Source: Zygnema cylindricum
Lineage: Eukaryota; Streptophyta; Zygnematophyceae; Zygnematales; Zygnemataceae
Assembly: GCA_037447655.1 (NCBI GenBank)
Contig: JBBHKE010001410.1
Coordinates: forward strand, 64,001-124,000
DNA: 60,000 bases
Direction of reading: 5' to 3'
Position numbers and translations under genes: made by a program. Below, piece by piece: positions 33,501 to 43,390 of the stretch (position 1 is the first letter of the stretch; every line of letters starts with the position of its first letter). The notes below the pieces were generated by a model. The model was not told the origin of the DNA, did no database searches, and saw only the letters and a list, made by a program, of their open reading frames with translations.

Positions 33501-34876
33501 CAAAGGGATTTACACAAAAGGAAGGAATTGACTACGAGGAAACCTTTGCCCCGGTGGTCAGATTTCCCTCCGTCCGCATACTTCTCAGTTTCGCAGCGGC
33601 AAAAGACATGGAAGTGCATCAGATGGACATCAAGACAGCCTTTTTGCATGGAGAATTGGAAGAGGAGATCTTCATGCGACAACCCGAAGGTTTTGTGGAG
33701 GAAGGAGAGGAGAGTAAGGTATGCCGGCTGATTAAATCTCTTTATGGTTTGAAACAGGCGCCTCGACAATGGAATAAGAAGCTTGATGAGTTTCTTACCG
33801 GTCTAGGATATATTCGGATCAGCTCAGATCACTCAATCTATGTTTTCGAAGATGAGGAAGGTTTGATATTTATTGCAATTTATGTTGATGATTTGCTTGT
33901 TTTAAGTAAATCAATGGAAAAAATTAACAAACTGAAAACCGATCTTAAGGGGAGATTTGAAATGAAGGATATGGGAGAAGCAAGATATATTTTGGGAATT
34001 CAAGTAGAGAGAGACCGAAAAAGGAAAATTATAAGACTGACTCAAAAGGAAGCAATAGGGAACATGCTTGAAAAATTTCAAATGGATAAAGCTAATAGTT
34101 GTACAACTCCAATGGAGTTGAAGAAGGGAAGTGAGGGGAGTGAGGAAGAAGGAGTCATAGTCTTAGACGAGGAATTATCTCCTGATGAACAGAAGTTCAT
34201 GCAGACTATTCCTTACAGGCAAGTAGTGGGAAGTCTAATCTATTTTATGAATTGTACCCGGCCGGATTTAGCTGCAGCTGTAGGAGTGCTGAGTAGAAGT
34301 CTAAATGCTCCCACTAAGAAGGATTGGGAGGCAGCTAAGAGAGTCCTTAGATATTTGGTAGGAACTAGGGATATATGGATGCATTTGGGTGGGGAGAATA
34401 TTGACATCACTACTTGGAGTGATGCCAGTTATGGTGATGCTCCGATGAGGAGATGCACTTCTGGATATGTATTATATGTGGGTGATGGGGCTTGCAGTTG
34501 GAGTAGCAAACAGCAAAAGGTTATTGCTCAGTCAACCATGGAGGCTGAGTATATGGCCTCTTGCTCTGCTGTAAAAGAATTGATGTGGGTCAAGTCTTTG
34601 CTTGGTGAGCTTGGTCACCTTAAGAGTGGTGTGCAAAAAATATTTTGTGATAATCAGGCAGCAATCGCTATTTCTGCCAATCCTAAACATCATTTTAAAG
34701 CCAAACACATGGACATCAGACTCAGCTTTGTTAGAGAGAAAGTAGAAAACAAAATAATCAGTTTAGAGTACAGACCAGATAGTGAGAAGGTAGCAGATAT
34801 GATGACCAATTATGTGCCTTCCCCTAAGCTAATTTTCTGCAGGGAGAAGTGTGGTCTGAAATTAAAGATTGACTAG
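30517..34876 (+). pseudogene. copia gag-pol polyprotein, one frameshift and three stops
   Basis: Start at 30517 in the LTR (MEVSEFQVMGPPSRVP). Gag includes a zinc knuckle CHFCKKPGHYMAEC (about codon 300). The protease active site is WIIDSGASMHM (about 31665). The GAG-pre-integrase/HHCC region is WHKRLGHVN...CSGCAQGK (about 32065-32190). Integrase DD35E is shown by KIDDWSRY, RVRSDNGGEY and ENPEQNGVAERLNRTL. RT starts CKWVFKLK (33430), has DIKTAFLHGELEEEI and the catalytic YVDDLLVLSK (about 33880). RNase H has TTWSDASYGDA, STMEAEYMA and IFCDNQAAIA. A small deletion near 32262-32266 shifts the frame just before the integrase core. In-frame stops follow at 33050 (TGA), 33245 (TAA) and 33389 (TGA) between integrase and RT. 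Otherwise all domains are open, so inactivation is recent. The encoded enzymes of intact relatives could serve the Gag-only families nearby. Confidence 0.95.
30537..30551 (+). other. primer-binding site, anticodon arm of initiator tRNA-Met
   Basis: GGTTATGGGCCCACC directly follows the LTR's terminal CA. It is complementary to the anticodon stem-loop of plant initiator tRNA-Met (GGTGGGCCCATAACC), not to its 3' end. It is translated as part of gag codons V-M-G-P-P. Confidence 0.8.
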
Positions 34877-34889
34877 AAAATAAGGGGAG
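34870..34889 (+). promoter_or_regulatory. polypurine tract (plus-strand primer)
   Basis: GACTAGAAAATAAGGGGAG directly before the 3' LTR's TG. The same sequence precedes the 3' LTR of family A (42056-42074) and of the array elements (50418-50436), showing a shared cis signal. Confidence 0.9.
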
Positions 34890-35946
34890 TGTAGAAATTA
34901 ATGGTACATCTTTTAGTATTTTCTAGGTCTAAATAGAAATATAGAAAGAAGCCGAGGCACTCTTAACTTCTCTCTCCAAACTCTCAAACTTGTCGCAATC
35001 ACTGAGAAATTGGAGAGGGAGCTAGAGCCATGGCTTCCTAGGCTATCCAGAGGTTTACGGGAAATTTATATAAGTTAAAGGGTTTATTTTATCTAAAATA
35101 TATGTGTCGGCCGCAGGATTTGATCCCTGTACCTACCGGCCGGCAGAGAGCTGATAGGCGGTAGCCTTAGCCGTTAAGTCTAGGATTAGTGTTACGTAGT
35201 ATATAGTTTGATATTTATTTTAACATCTATGCGTAGGATTAATCATTCAACTGTAATTTATTACGGGATACATAGATCCGGTAATGTGTAAAGTACGGAT
35301 TACGGTACGGACTGAAAATCAATACCGCGCATTTATTTCTTAATTGAAACGAATGCCGCGCAAGTATTTATTACGGCTACGATTAAATCCAGATTTAATC
35401 GGACGGCCGGAATTAGCGCCGAGATTGCGGAAGAAGATTTTGGCGGTTTGTGACCATCGCCACATCGAATGACACGTGGCGAAATTACATTGGATCGTGG
35501 AATCTCTGGAGATTATGGCACCAAATCCGGATATGACATGTGTCGACATTTAGGCCATGTCGTACAATGTCCGTACCTAAAGTACACCGGCAGCTATACT
35601 TTTGCGTACAGAACTGAATGCTGATTGGTTCCGTACATCAGTAGATAGAGTCTGTGAGTGAGATAGGACTTAGAAAAATTAGGAAGATAGGACCCTCTCT
35701 CCCAGAGAGCTTCTGTACAAAAGGTCAACTTTGACCCTCCATAACTTACTGCTCAGGGGAGCAAATTCAGAGATTCTTTTTGCTATCGACTCACGGGAGT
35801 CTTGCCTTCACAAGGGTGCAGGTGGTCAGGGTTTTTGTCTGCCAGGGTTGTAGTTATTTTTGCTGAAAGACAAAGGGGTCAGGATTATCCTAGAGGCTTC
35901 TTGGAAGCTGTCTACTCTGAGGACTTATGGAGGTCTCATAGTTTCA
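34890..35946 (+). mobile_element. 3' LTR of the copia element
   Basis: TGTAGAAATTAATGG to CATAGTTTCA, 1057 bp. Very similar to the 5' LTR, with scattered substitutions and a small deletion near 34955. Antisense tRNA-like segment at 35107-35184; here the linker is TACCTACC as in family A. Confidence 0.95.
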
Positions 35947-35951
35947 CCAAT

Positions 35952-36862
35952 CACATGATTGTACTGTATAGAAAGGTACTACAGCCAATGTACTTTCTGT
36001 ACGGCTTATGTACATCAAGGCCATTGAGTGGACACGTGTCCACATTTCACTCGTCCTTATGTTCCCCGGAATTCTCGCGACCAAATGTTACCTCTCCACG
36101 TGTTGCCAGGTCATGCCACATCTGAAAACGCCAAGGCGGCAATTCCGAAATTCCGTCTTGCACCCTGGCCGTTGATGAAGACTGACCAATCACATGACTA
36201 TACCATACAGGAAAGTACAGGTGTTGGATTACTTTCTGTAGAGACATTGTACAACAAAGCTACAATGAGACATTTGTCACATCCGAATTTGTTGTCTTCC
36301 GTTCCGGAGATTCCGTAAACCCGTATGATGTTGCCACGTATCATCCGGAGTGGCGAAGTTCGCAAAACGCCAAATTGTCTTTTCCGCGAAGCTGGCGCTA
36401 ACCACGGCCGTCTAGTATTTATCGTCATTTAATACAGACCGTTGAAACAAATGTCCGTACTATTTGTTTTGTCCGGTACTTAAAGTGCAACTGTTTCTAT
36501 GCCTTATAAACCGTAATCTAGTTAAATTGAAAACCCTTCATGTAATTATATAAATTTCTATCAAACCCTACATGTAATAGCATAAGTCCTAGACTAAACG
36601 GACAAAGCTAATGGCTACGGCTTGTTTGACGGACAGTAGGTGCCAGGATCAAAACTTGGGTCCGTCAAATACCTTTTTAGTAAACCTACCTTTATCTACT
36701 CTTATCTCTTTGAAGAGCTTAGGCTGCCATGGCTCTAGCTTCCTTTGTAGCCTTTAGTGACTACAACAAGTGTGGGGGCTTAGAGCAGGGAGTCACAAGC
36801 AGACTGCCTCTGCTCTTTTTCCTATCTTAAATAAAGACCTAGTCAATACTCAACCATCAACA
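35952..36862 (-). mobile_element. family A 5' LTR, second part
   Basis: Continues the LTR broken at 29475; the copy of the target duplication is at 35947-35951. Ends CATCAACA at 36862. It contains an apparent internal duplication: the block GACCAATCACATGA...TACTTTCTGTA occurs twice (35946 and 36182). Antisense tRNA-like segment at 36589-36667 (plus strand). The flank after 36862 (GAAAC) does not match the flank before 25812 (TACCA). Confidence 0.85.
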
Positions 36863-38425
36863 GAAACCTGGTTTTGATTGGACAACCGCGAAGGATGCCG
36901 AGATCGCGGAATACGATTTTGACTGTTTGCGGTCACTGCCACATCAATTGACACATGACACAACCACATTGGATTACAGCATCTCCGAAGATAACAGGAA
37001 AGAATCCACATATGAGTGTTGTTCTACACCCACTGCTAGAGGAGGAGAGTACTCGAGCACTAGTAATGGAAGTAGACATGAAAAACAACAATAGCTATCA
37101 AAGTACCTACTCAACAGGCAACTTTGAACTGACAAAAAATATGACTCAAATTTGCCATAGTGATATAACTTCTAAAATTGCAGCCTAAATGACTTTGTAA
37201 ACTATAAGATATGATGTCATGAAGTTTCCCAAAAACTGCCTTTAGAAAATCATATTCTCAAAATTGGATACTACAGAATTGGCTAAGTCCTAAGTTATAT
37301 ACTCACAGTTTGTATCTACTGATCTACACTGACTTGCATAACCGTTACTATGATTTTTATCTTGACTAATGACAAAGCATCCTACCTGTACGTCATTGTA
37401 CCTGAAAACTCTAATTATTATTTTCTAAAAACTTGATTAATGGAACATTATTTTTTATTACACTAAACTACAAAACAATGTTATTCAGATATTTACAAAT
37501 ATCGAACTGTACACAAAACGTTCGAACCGTACACAAAACGTTCCAAATGCTTAGTCAGCGGTAGTTGCTAAAAGTCCAGCCGAATGTGGTCGTGTAGTAC
37601 GAAGCACTTGAGTGCTTCGTCACTTGTGGTCCCACGTGAATCAAGCTTGTGGTCCCTCGTGAATCATGCTTGAGGTCCCAGGTGAATCGCGTCCATTAGA
37701 AAAAATTCAATCAACGATGGTACTGTCGAACTGTACCATATATTTCCAGAACACTCGGTTCATATCCCGTTCGTCCGATCCTATGAATCAAATCGTCAAC
37801 TGCGTGACTTGTGTGGCTGATTGTCGGAGCTAGTCCGAAAAACCTGCATACGTTCTTTTGTCGACATGTGTCCTTGTAAAAGTACAATAACTCAAATGTT
37901 TTTTTTGCTACTGTAACGCTAATTAAAATAAGTATTACAGTAGACTACTTAGAAAACATTCTAAGTTATTTTACCCCTATTTACTGAAATAAAGATTTAT
38001 AAATTACAACAATGACATGTGTCCACTTGTTGGCCATGTCAAACAATGGCCGTACACAAAGTACATCGGTACTTGTACCTTTTTGTACTACATAGTATTA
38101 TAATTGGTGGTGTACTTTAATAGATAGAGTTTTAGAGAGAGATACGACTTAAAAAAATTTGCTAGATAAGACCCTCTCTTTGGGAGAGCTTCTATACAAA
38201 AGGTCAACTTTGACCCTCTATAACTTACTACCCAGAGGAGCTAATTCAGAGATTATTTTTGCTATCGACTCAAGGGAGTCTTGCCTTCACAGTGGTGACG
38301 GTGGTCAAAGTTTTTGTTTACCAGGGTGGTAGTTATTATTATTGAAATACAAAGTGGTCAGGGTTATCCTAGAGGCTTCGTGTGAGCTGCCTACTCTGAG
38401 GACCTATGGAGGTCTTAGAGTTACA
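36863..38425 (+). mobile_element. old copia-type LTR remnant, split by a solo LTR
   Basis: 36863-37016 and 38012-38425 together match the second half of the copia LTR (CCGAGATCGCGGAA, then GACATGTGTCCAC, GACTCAAGGGAGTC, ATGGAGGTCTTAGAGTTACA). The first half is missing. No primer-binding site follows 38425. Confidence 0.8.
37017..38011 (-). mobile_element. solo LTR of copia-type family C
   Basis: TGTTGTTCTACACCCACTGC to AATTACAACA on plus, 995 bp, flanked by ATGAG (37012-37016) and ATGAC (38012-38016). That is a 5-bp target duplication with one change, and the copia LTR at this place reads ATGAC uninterrupted. It matches the split LTR 46931-47385 + 57640-58183 in length and in blocks such as ATTGCAGCC and TATACTCACA. 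Confidence 0.8.
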
Positions 38426-38886
38426 CCTTTATATATAAACACATCTCTGATGTGTTTTATGATAAAGTATGATGACAAAGTTGCCTTAGGTAGAAAACTA
38501 GAAGGCGACAATGTAACAGTAATAAGGGATCGAACTTGTTCATAATTTGGTATTTAAATATATCGGATATAAAGTTATGAATTTGTTAGACGGCCGCAAA
38601 AGAATCGCACTATTCAGAGTTATACTTTAAGAATTACTAGTAAATCAACGCACGTTACATGGGCATGGACCGTGTATTGTTTTATCATGACCGTTTACCA
38701 TGCGTGTTACACGCGCATGGACCGTGTCCTGTTTATCAAAACGTCTTTGTAATGTTCTACTATCCAAGTCATCTGTACGGATTTTTATTGACGCGACCCA
38801 AATCAACACAACGATTGATGGAAAATCGAGCAAAAACACTACGACACAAAATCGTACTTGTTGAAAAGGACGGCTAACTTCTGATC
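38426..38886. other. intergenic, nothing recognised
   Basis: A short direct repeat GTTACATGGGCATGGACCGTGT / GTTACACGCGCATGGACCGTGT (about 38654 and 38706) is the only structure noted. Confidence 0.5.
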
Positions 38887-40197
38887 TATTGATATTTGGG
38901 TATTTTCTAGGTCTTTACTAGATGGAAAAAGAGTAGAGGCAGTCTGCCTCTGACTCCCTTCTCCAAGCCCCCACACTTGTTGTAGTCACTGAAGGCTGGA
39001 GAGGGAGTTAGAGCCATGGCTGCCTAAGCTCTTCAGAGAGACGAGAATAGATAATAGGTATGTTTACTAAAAAGGTATTTGACGGACCCAGGAATTGATC
39101 CTGGTACCTACCGTCCGTCAAACATCCCGTAGCCGTTAGCTCTGTCCCTTTAGCCTAAGACTAGTTCTAGTACGTATAGGGTTTGATAAATATTAAAATA
39201 GTTGTAGGTAGGGTTTTCCATTTAACTGGGATACGGTATATAGGGCATAGAAACAGTTGTGTTTTTAGTACCGGACGAAATAAATAGTACGGACATTTAT
39301 TTCGACGGTCAGTTTTAATTACGATGTAAATCGGACGGCCGTGGTTAGCGCCGACATCGCGGAAAGGAAAATTTGGCAGTTTGCAGACGCCGCCACTCCG
39401 GATGACACGTCGCAACATCGTACGGGATTACGGAATTTCCGGAACGGCAGAAAACAAATCCGAGAGTGACAAATGTCGCACTATGGCGACATCGTACAAT
39501 GTACGTACAGAAAGAACTCCGGCACTTGTACTTTCTTGTACGATACCATTTTTATGACGCGGCATGACCTGGCGCCACGTGGAGAGATAAGATTTGGAGG
39601 CAAGAATTCCGGAGATTATAAGAGCGAATTCGGATAGGACATTTGTTGACTTTTTAGCAATGTCGTACGATGACCATACAAAAGGTACACCGCAATCTGT
39701 ACCTTTATGTACTATACAGTAATGTAATTGGTCCGTACCTCAGTACTAGAGGTTTTAGAGAGGGGTTTAGGACTTAGAATATTTCGGGTAGGTAGCCACC
39801 TCTCTCCCAGAGAGCACCTTGTATAAATGGCAAACTTTGGCCAGCCATAACTATCAACTCAGTTGACCAAATTCAGTGATTCTTGTTGCTGCGGACTCAA
39901 GGGAGTCCATGCTACACAGGGGTGTAGTCGGTCAGAGTTATTGACTGCCTGGGTGGCTGCATTTCTAAGGGAAAGTCAAAGTGGGTGAATGTGTCCAAAT
40001 CTCATATTCTAACTTTGCATTCTGTGGTGGAACTGAGCACACAGAAAGTCTTATTTCACAGGGGTGAAGCTGTAATGGGGTTTTGATTGTCAAGGGGTCA
40101 ATCATTTGGGTTTATATCAAGTTGGAGTCGGCACTATCTAGATTAGCTTCCTTTGGACCTGCGAATTCTGTGTGGCAATGGAGCCCATAGAATTTCA
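38887..40197 (+). mobile_element. 5' LTR, family A
   Basis: 1311 bp, begins TATTGATATTTGGG (second base mutated from TG) and ends ATAGAATTTCA. TATA box TATAAAT at 39822-39828 after the inverted repeat CTCTCTCCCAGAGAG; G-box CACGTG at 39576-39581; hairpin GGACTCAAGGGAGTCC at about 39893. The initiator ATG of the ORF is at 40178. Confidence 0.93.
39081..39160 (-). other. antisense tRNA-like segment in family A LTR
   Basis: Plus-strand structure: GACGGAC (39081-39087), CCAGG (39088-39092), 7-nt loop, CCTGG (39100-39104), TACCTACC, GTCCGTC (39113-39119). On minus this equals a T-arm (CCAGG-ATCAATT-CCTGG) stacked directly on a 7-bp stem, as the T and acceptor arms are in tRNA. A D-arm-like GGCTAAAGGGACAGAGC lies upstream. 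Confidence 0.5.
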
Positions 40198-42046
40198 GGT
40201 TATGGGCCCACCATCTAGGGTGCCTATGTTCGATGGAATAGACTTCACTTATTGGGAGTTTACGATGGAGGGATTGCTTTTCGAGAAGCACTTATGGGGA
40301 ATTGTTTCGGGACAAGTGAGGTGTCCGCCACCGGGCTTTGGAGGAGCTCACTATGGAGAATCATCTGGGGCTGCCCAGAAAACCAACCGGAGTTCATATG
40401 CAATGGAAGGTGAAGGGAAAATCATTACCGTGGAAGGGGAAATAGGGGAGAAGGAAAAAGGGTTACCAATGGTGAGGGGAGCTAGGCTCTCGGCTACGGT
40501 TCCACTTGTGGGGGTTATAACTGAACCAAAAACTGAAGAAAATGATAGGAAAATTTGGGAATATAAAAACACTATAGCAAAACATCTCATACTTAGATAT
40601 GTGTCTAAGTCCATAGCTATCACTCTTTTAAATCTAACCAATTCTTCGGAAATTTGGGAAACACTAATTCAGATTTATAAGAGTGAGACTATACAGAGGC
40701 AGTTGTTAGTAAAACATGAAATAGAGGCCTATGTTTATAAAGGCGGTAGCATGATAGAGTTTTGCAATGATATTGTTGCGTTTTATGTTGAGCTTGCTAG
40801 TGCAGGATATGTAGAATCTGAGGAGAGAAAGATTAATACACTAATCATAAAGCTTCCATATGAGTACGAAGACATCATTTACCGTATGCAGGGAATGGAT
40901 GGATCCTCATGGACTTGGAGCATTACCATGGGGATAATTCTTGTGAGGGAAAGCACTTTGGAGCTTCGTAGGGGAAGTGACAGGGGGACTGCATTTACTG
41001 TTGGTGGTGACTGGCGGATGCGTGATGTGAGGAACGGTGGTGACATGCGGAAGCGTGATGAGAGGAAGAAAGACAAAGGTAAACCTTATCGGAACTTTGG
41101 TGGAAAAAGAGGGAGAAGAAAAGAAAGGGGAGCTTTGAAAAAAGGGGTTTGCTTCGCTTGTAGGAAACCGGGTCACTATATGGAGGAGTGTCCTTATTTG
41201 GAAGAACTTAGAAGTCGGTGTGTGAATGAGGAGGAAGAAGGGGAAGAGGAGAAAGAGGATGAAGAAATCTTGGAGCTTCTTCATATCGGTAGAATGGAGA
41301 AGAGAGAAAAGTACACAGAAATTCCACGAAGGCAACATTGTGCTTTTGGAGGTATAAGGGAAGTAAAGAGAGAGGATGTACTTGAGGATGTTGAGGAGTG
41401 TAGAGTGTATGACTTAGAAATGAGAAAGTCAGATCTAGGATCCATAAGTGAAAACGGGAAAGATAAAATTAATAAGGATAGTTTTATAGACAATTTGGAA
41501 ACAGAAAACTGGTTGGAAAAGGAGACTTCAACGGATTCCGAGGAAAGGGGAGAAGTGAAACTAGAAGGGGTCTTAAAGGATAGGGGAAAAGAGGAATATT
41601 TAATGAAAGGTTTAGGGGAGGAGAAATATTTATTGGGAATAAATTTAGAAAGTGAGAGTGGAAAGAAATCCATTGGAGAGAGTGAGGAAAGTTCATGTTT
41701 TGGGGGTAATGGGTTTGACATCACTAAAGGGAGTGATGACATTTTTGAAGGTGTGCCTGTAAAAGGGTTAGCCTCAGGGTGTGTGTTGCAGATTGGAGAT
41801 GGGGCTGGTTGTTTGAATTGCAAGAGGGAAAGTGGATTTAGTGTGGATGGAAAAGAGAAGAGGTGGATAAAATCTTTGCTCGGATTTATGATAGGTGGGA
41901 TGCTAAATGAAATGTGTGATGCAATTATTATTTTATTTCATCTAATGCATTGTTTTAAATACGAGAGCATTTTTTTTAAAAGGAAAAAGAAAAGAAAAAG
42001 GAAAAAGGGGAGGGAGTGTTTTGTTTATTTTGTTTGTAAGAGTTGA
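40178..42046 (+). CDS. Gag fused to compressed pol remnants (non-autonomous element protein, 622 aa)
   Basis: The ATG at 40178 lies in the LTR; the protein begins MEPIEFQVMGPPSRVPMFDG, and Q spans the LTR/primer-site junction. Residues about 1-240 match copia Gag of the autonomous element (YWEF, FEKHLWGIVSGQ, SSEIWETLIQIYKSE, LPYEYEDIIYRMQ). A basic stretch (RKRDERKKDKGKPYRNF) and zinc knuckle CFACRKPGHYMEEC (about residue 326) follow, then an acidic block and CAFGGIREVK. This last block corresponds to the autonomous CAYGGLKGGAGWIIDSGAS, but the protease site is gone. Then come an integrase-tail remnant (ECRVYDLEM), linker (STDSEERGEV), RT-end remnant (KGLGEEKYLLGINLE) and RNase H remnant (FDITKGSDDIFEG, LQIGDGAGCLNC, RWIKSLLGFM, MCDAIIIL). 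No catalytic Asp set survives. The frame is fully open, unlike all other copies here. Confidence 0.92.
   Translation: MEPIEFQVMGPPSRVPMFDGIDFTYWEFTMEGLLFEKHLWGIVSGQVRCPPPGFGGAHYGESSGAAQKTNRSSYAMEGEGKIITVEGEIGEKEKGLPMVRGARLSATVPLVGVITEPKTEENDRKIWEYKNTIAKHLILRYVSKSIAITLLNLTNSSEIWETLIQIYKSETIQRQLLVKHEIEAYVYKGGSMIEFCNDIVAFYVELASAGYVESEERKINTLIIKLPYEYEDIIYRMQGMDGSSWTWSITMGIILVRESTLELRRGSDRGTAFTVGGDWRMRDVRNGGDMRKRDERKKDKGKPYRNFGGKRGRRKERGALKKGVCFACRKPGHYMEECPYLEELRSRCVNEEEEGEEEKEDEEILELLHIGRMEKREKYTEIPRRQHCAFGGIREVKREDVLEDVEECRVYDLEMRKSDLGSISENGKDKINKDSFIDNLETENWLEKETSTDSEERGEVKLEGVLKDRGKEEYLMKGLGEEKYLLGINLESESGKKSIGESEESSCFGGNGFDITKGSDDIFEGVPVKGLASGCVLQIGDGAGCLNCKRESGFSVDGKEKRWIKSLLGFMIGGMLNEMCDAIIILFHLMHCFKYESIFFKRKKKRKRKKGRECFVYFVCKS
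40198..40212 (+). other. primer-binding site, anticodon arm of initiator tRNA-Met
   Basis: GGTTATGGGCCCACC, identical to that of the autonomous copia element. Confidence 0.8.
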
Positions 42047-42074
42047 AAGGAAGTAGACTAGAAAATAAGGGGAG

Positions 42075-43385
42075 TGTTGATATTTGGGTATTTTCTAGGT
42101 CTTTACTAGATGGAAAAAGAGTAGAGGCAGTCTGCCTCTGACTCCCTTCTCCAAGCCCCCACACTTGTTGTAGTCACTGAAGGCTGGAGAGGGAGCTAGA
42201 GCCATGGCTGCCTAAGCTCTTCAGAGAGACAGGAATAGATAATAGGTATGTTTACTAAAAAGGTATTTGACAGACCCAGGAATTAATCCTGGTACCTGCC
42301 GTCCGTCAAACATCCCGTAGCTGTTAGCTCTGTCCCTTTAGCCTAGGACTAGTGCTAGTACGTATAGGGTTTGATAAATATTTAAATAGTTATAGGTAGG
42401 GTTTTCCATTTAATTGGGTTACGGTATATAGGGCATAGAAACAGTTGTTTTTTTAGTACCGGACGGAATAAATAGTACGGACATTTATTTCGACGGTCAG
42501 TTTTAATTACGATGTAAATCGGACGGCCGTGGTTAGCGCCGACATCGCGGAAAGGAAAATTTGGCAGTTTGCAGACGCCGCCACTCCGGATGACACGTGG
42601 CAACATCGTACGGGATTACGGAATTTCCGGAACGGCAGAAAACAAATCCGAGAGTGACAAATGTCGCACTATGGCGACATCGTACAATGTACGTACAGAA
42701 AGTACTCCGACACTTGTACTTTCTTGTACGATACCATTTTTATGACGCGGCATGACCTGGCGCCACGTGGAGAGATAAGATTTGGAGGCAAGAATTCCGG
42801 AGATTATAAGAGCGAATCCGGATAGGACATTTGTTGACTTTTTAGCAATGTCGTATGATGACCGTACAAAAGGTACACCGGAATCTGTACCTTTATATAC
42901 TATACAGTAATGTAATTGGTCCGTACCTCAGTACTAGAGGTTTTAGAGAGGGGTTTAGGACTTAGAATATTTCGGGGAGGTAGCCACCTCTCTCCCAAAG
43001 AGCACCTTGTATAAATGGCAAACTTTGGCCAGCCATAACTATCAACTCAGTTGACCAAATTTAGTGATTCTTGTTGCTGCGGACTCAAGGGAGTCCAGGC
43101 TACACAGGGGTGTAGTCGGTCAGAGTTATTGACTGCCTGGGTGGCTGCATTTCTAAGGGAAAGTCAAAGTGGGTGAATGTGTCCGAATCTCATATTCTAA
43201 CTTTGCATTCTGTGGTGGAACTGAGCACACAGAAAGTCTTATTTCACAGGGGTGAAGCTGTAATGGGGTTTTGATTGTCAAGGGGTCAATCATTTGGGTT
43301 TATATCAAGTTGGAGTCGGCACTATCTAGATTAGCTTCCTTTGGACCTGCGAATTCTGTGTGGCAATGGAGCCCATAGAATTTCA
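42075..43385 (+). mobile_element. 3' LTR, family A
   Basis: TGTTGATATTTGGG to ATAGAATTTCA, 1311 bp, differing from the 5' LTR at few positions by eye, so insertion is fairly recent. Antisense tRNA-like segment at 42269-42348. Confidence 0.95.
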
Positions 43386-43390
43386 TGATC

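Larger units (their letters stand above)
29476..35946 (+). mobile_element. nearly complete autonomous Ty1/copia retrotransposon
   Basis: 6471 bp with both LTRs, primer-binding site, gag-pol and polypurine tract, flanked by the exact 5-bp duplication CCAAT (29471-29475, 35947-35951). It sits in the LTR of a minus-oriented family A element, so it is the younger of the two. Gene order gag, protease, integrase, RT, RNase H defines Ty1/copia. One frameshift and three stops make this copy defective. Confidence 0.97.
38887..43385 (+). mobile_element. complete non-autonomous copia-type element, family A
   Basis: 4499 bp flanked by exact TGATC duplications (38882-38886, 43386-43390). Two 1311-bp LTRs, half-tRNA primer-binding site, one long Gag-remnant ORF and the shared polypurine tract. 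No protease, integrase or RT active site is present. Confidence 0.95.

Noticed and set aside
35802-36318. Plus-strand proteins of 96-107 aa
   Set aside because: They cross the boundary between the copia 3' LTR and the opposite-strand family A LTR; no motif.
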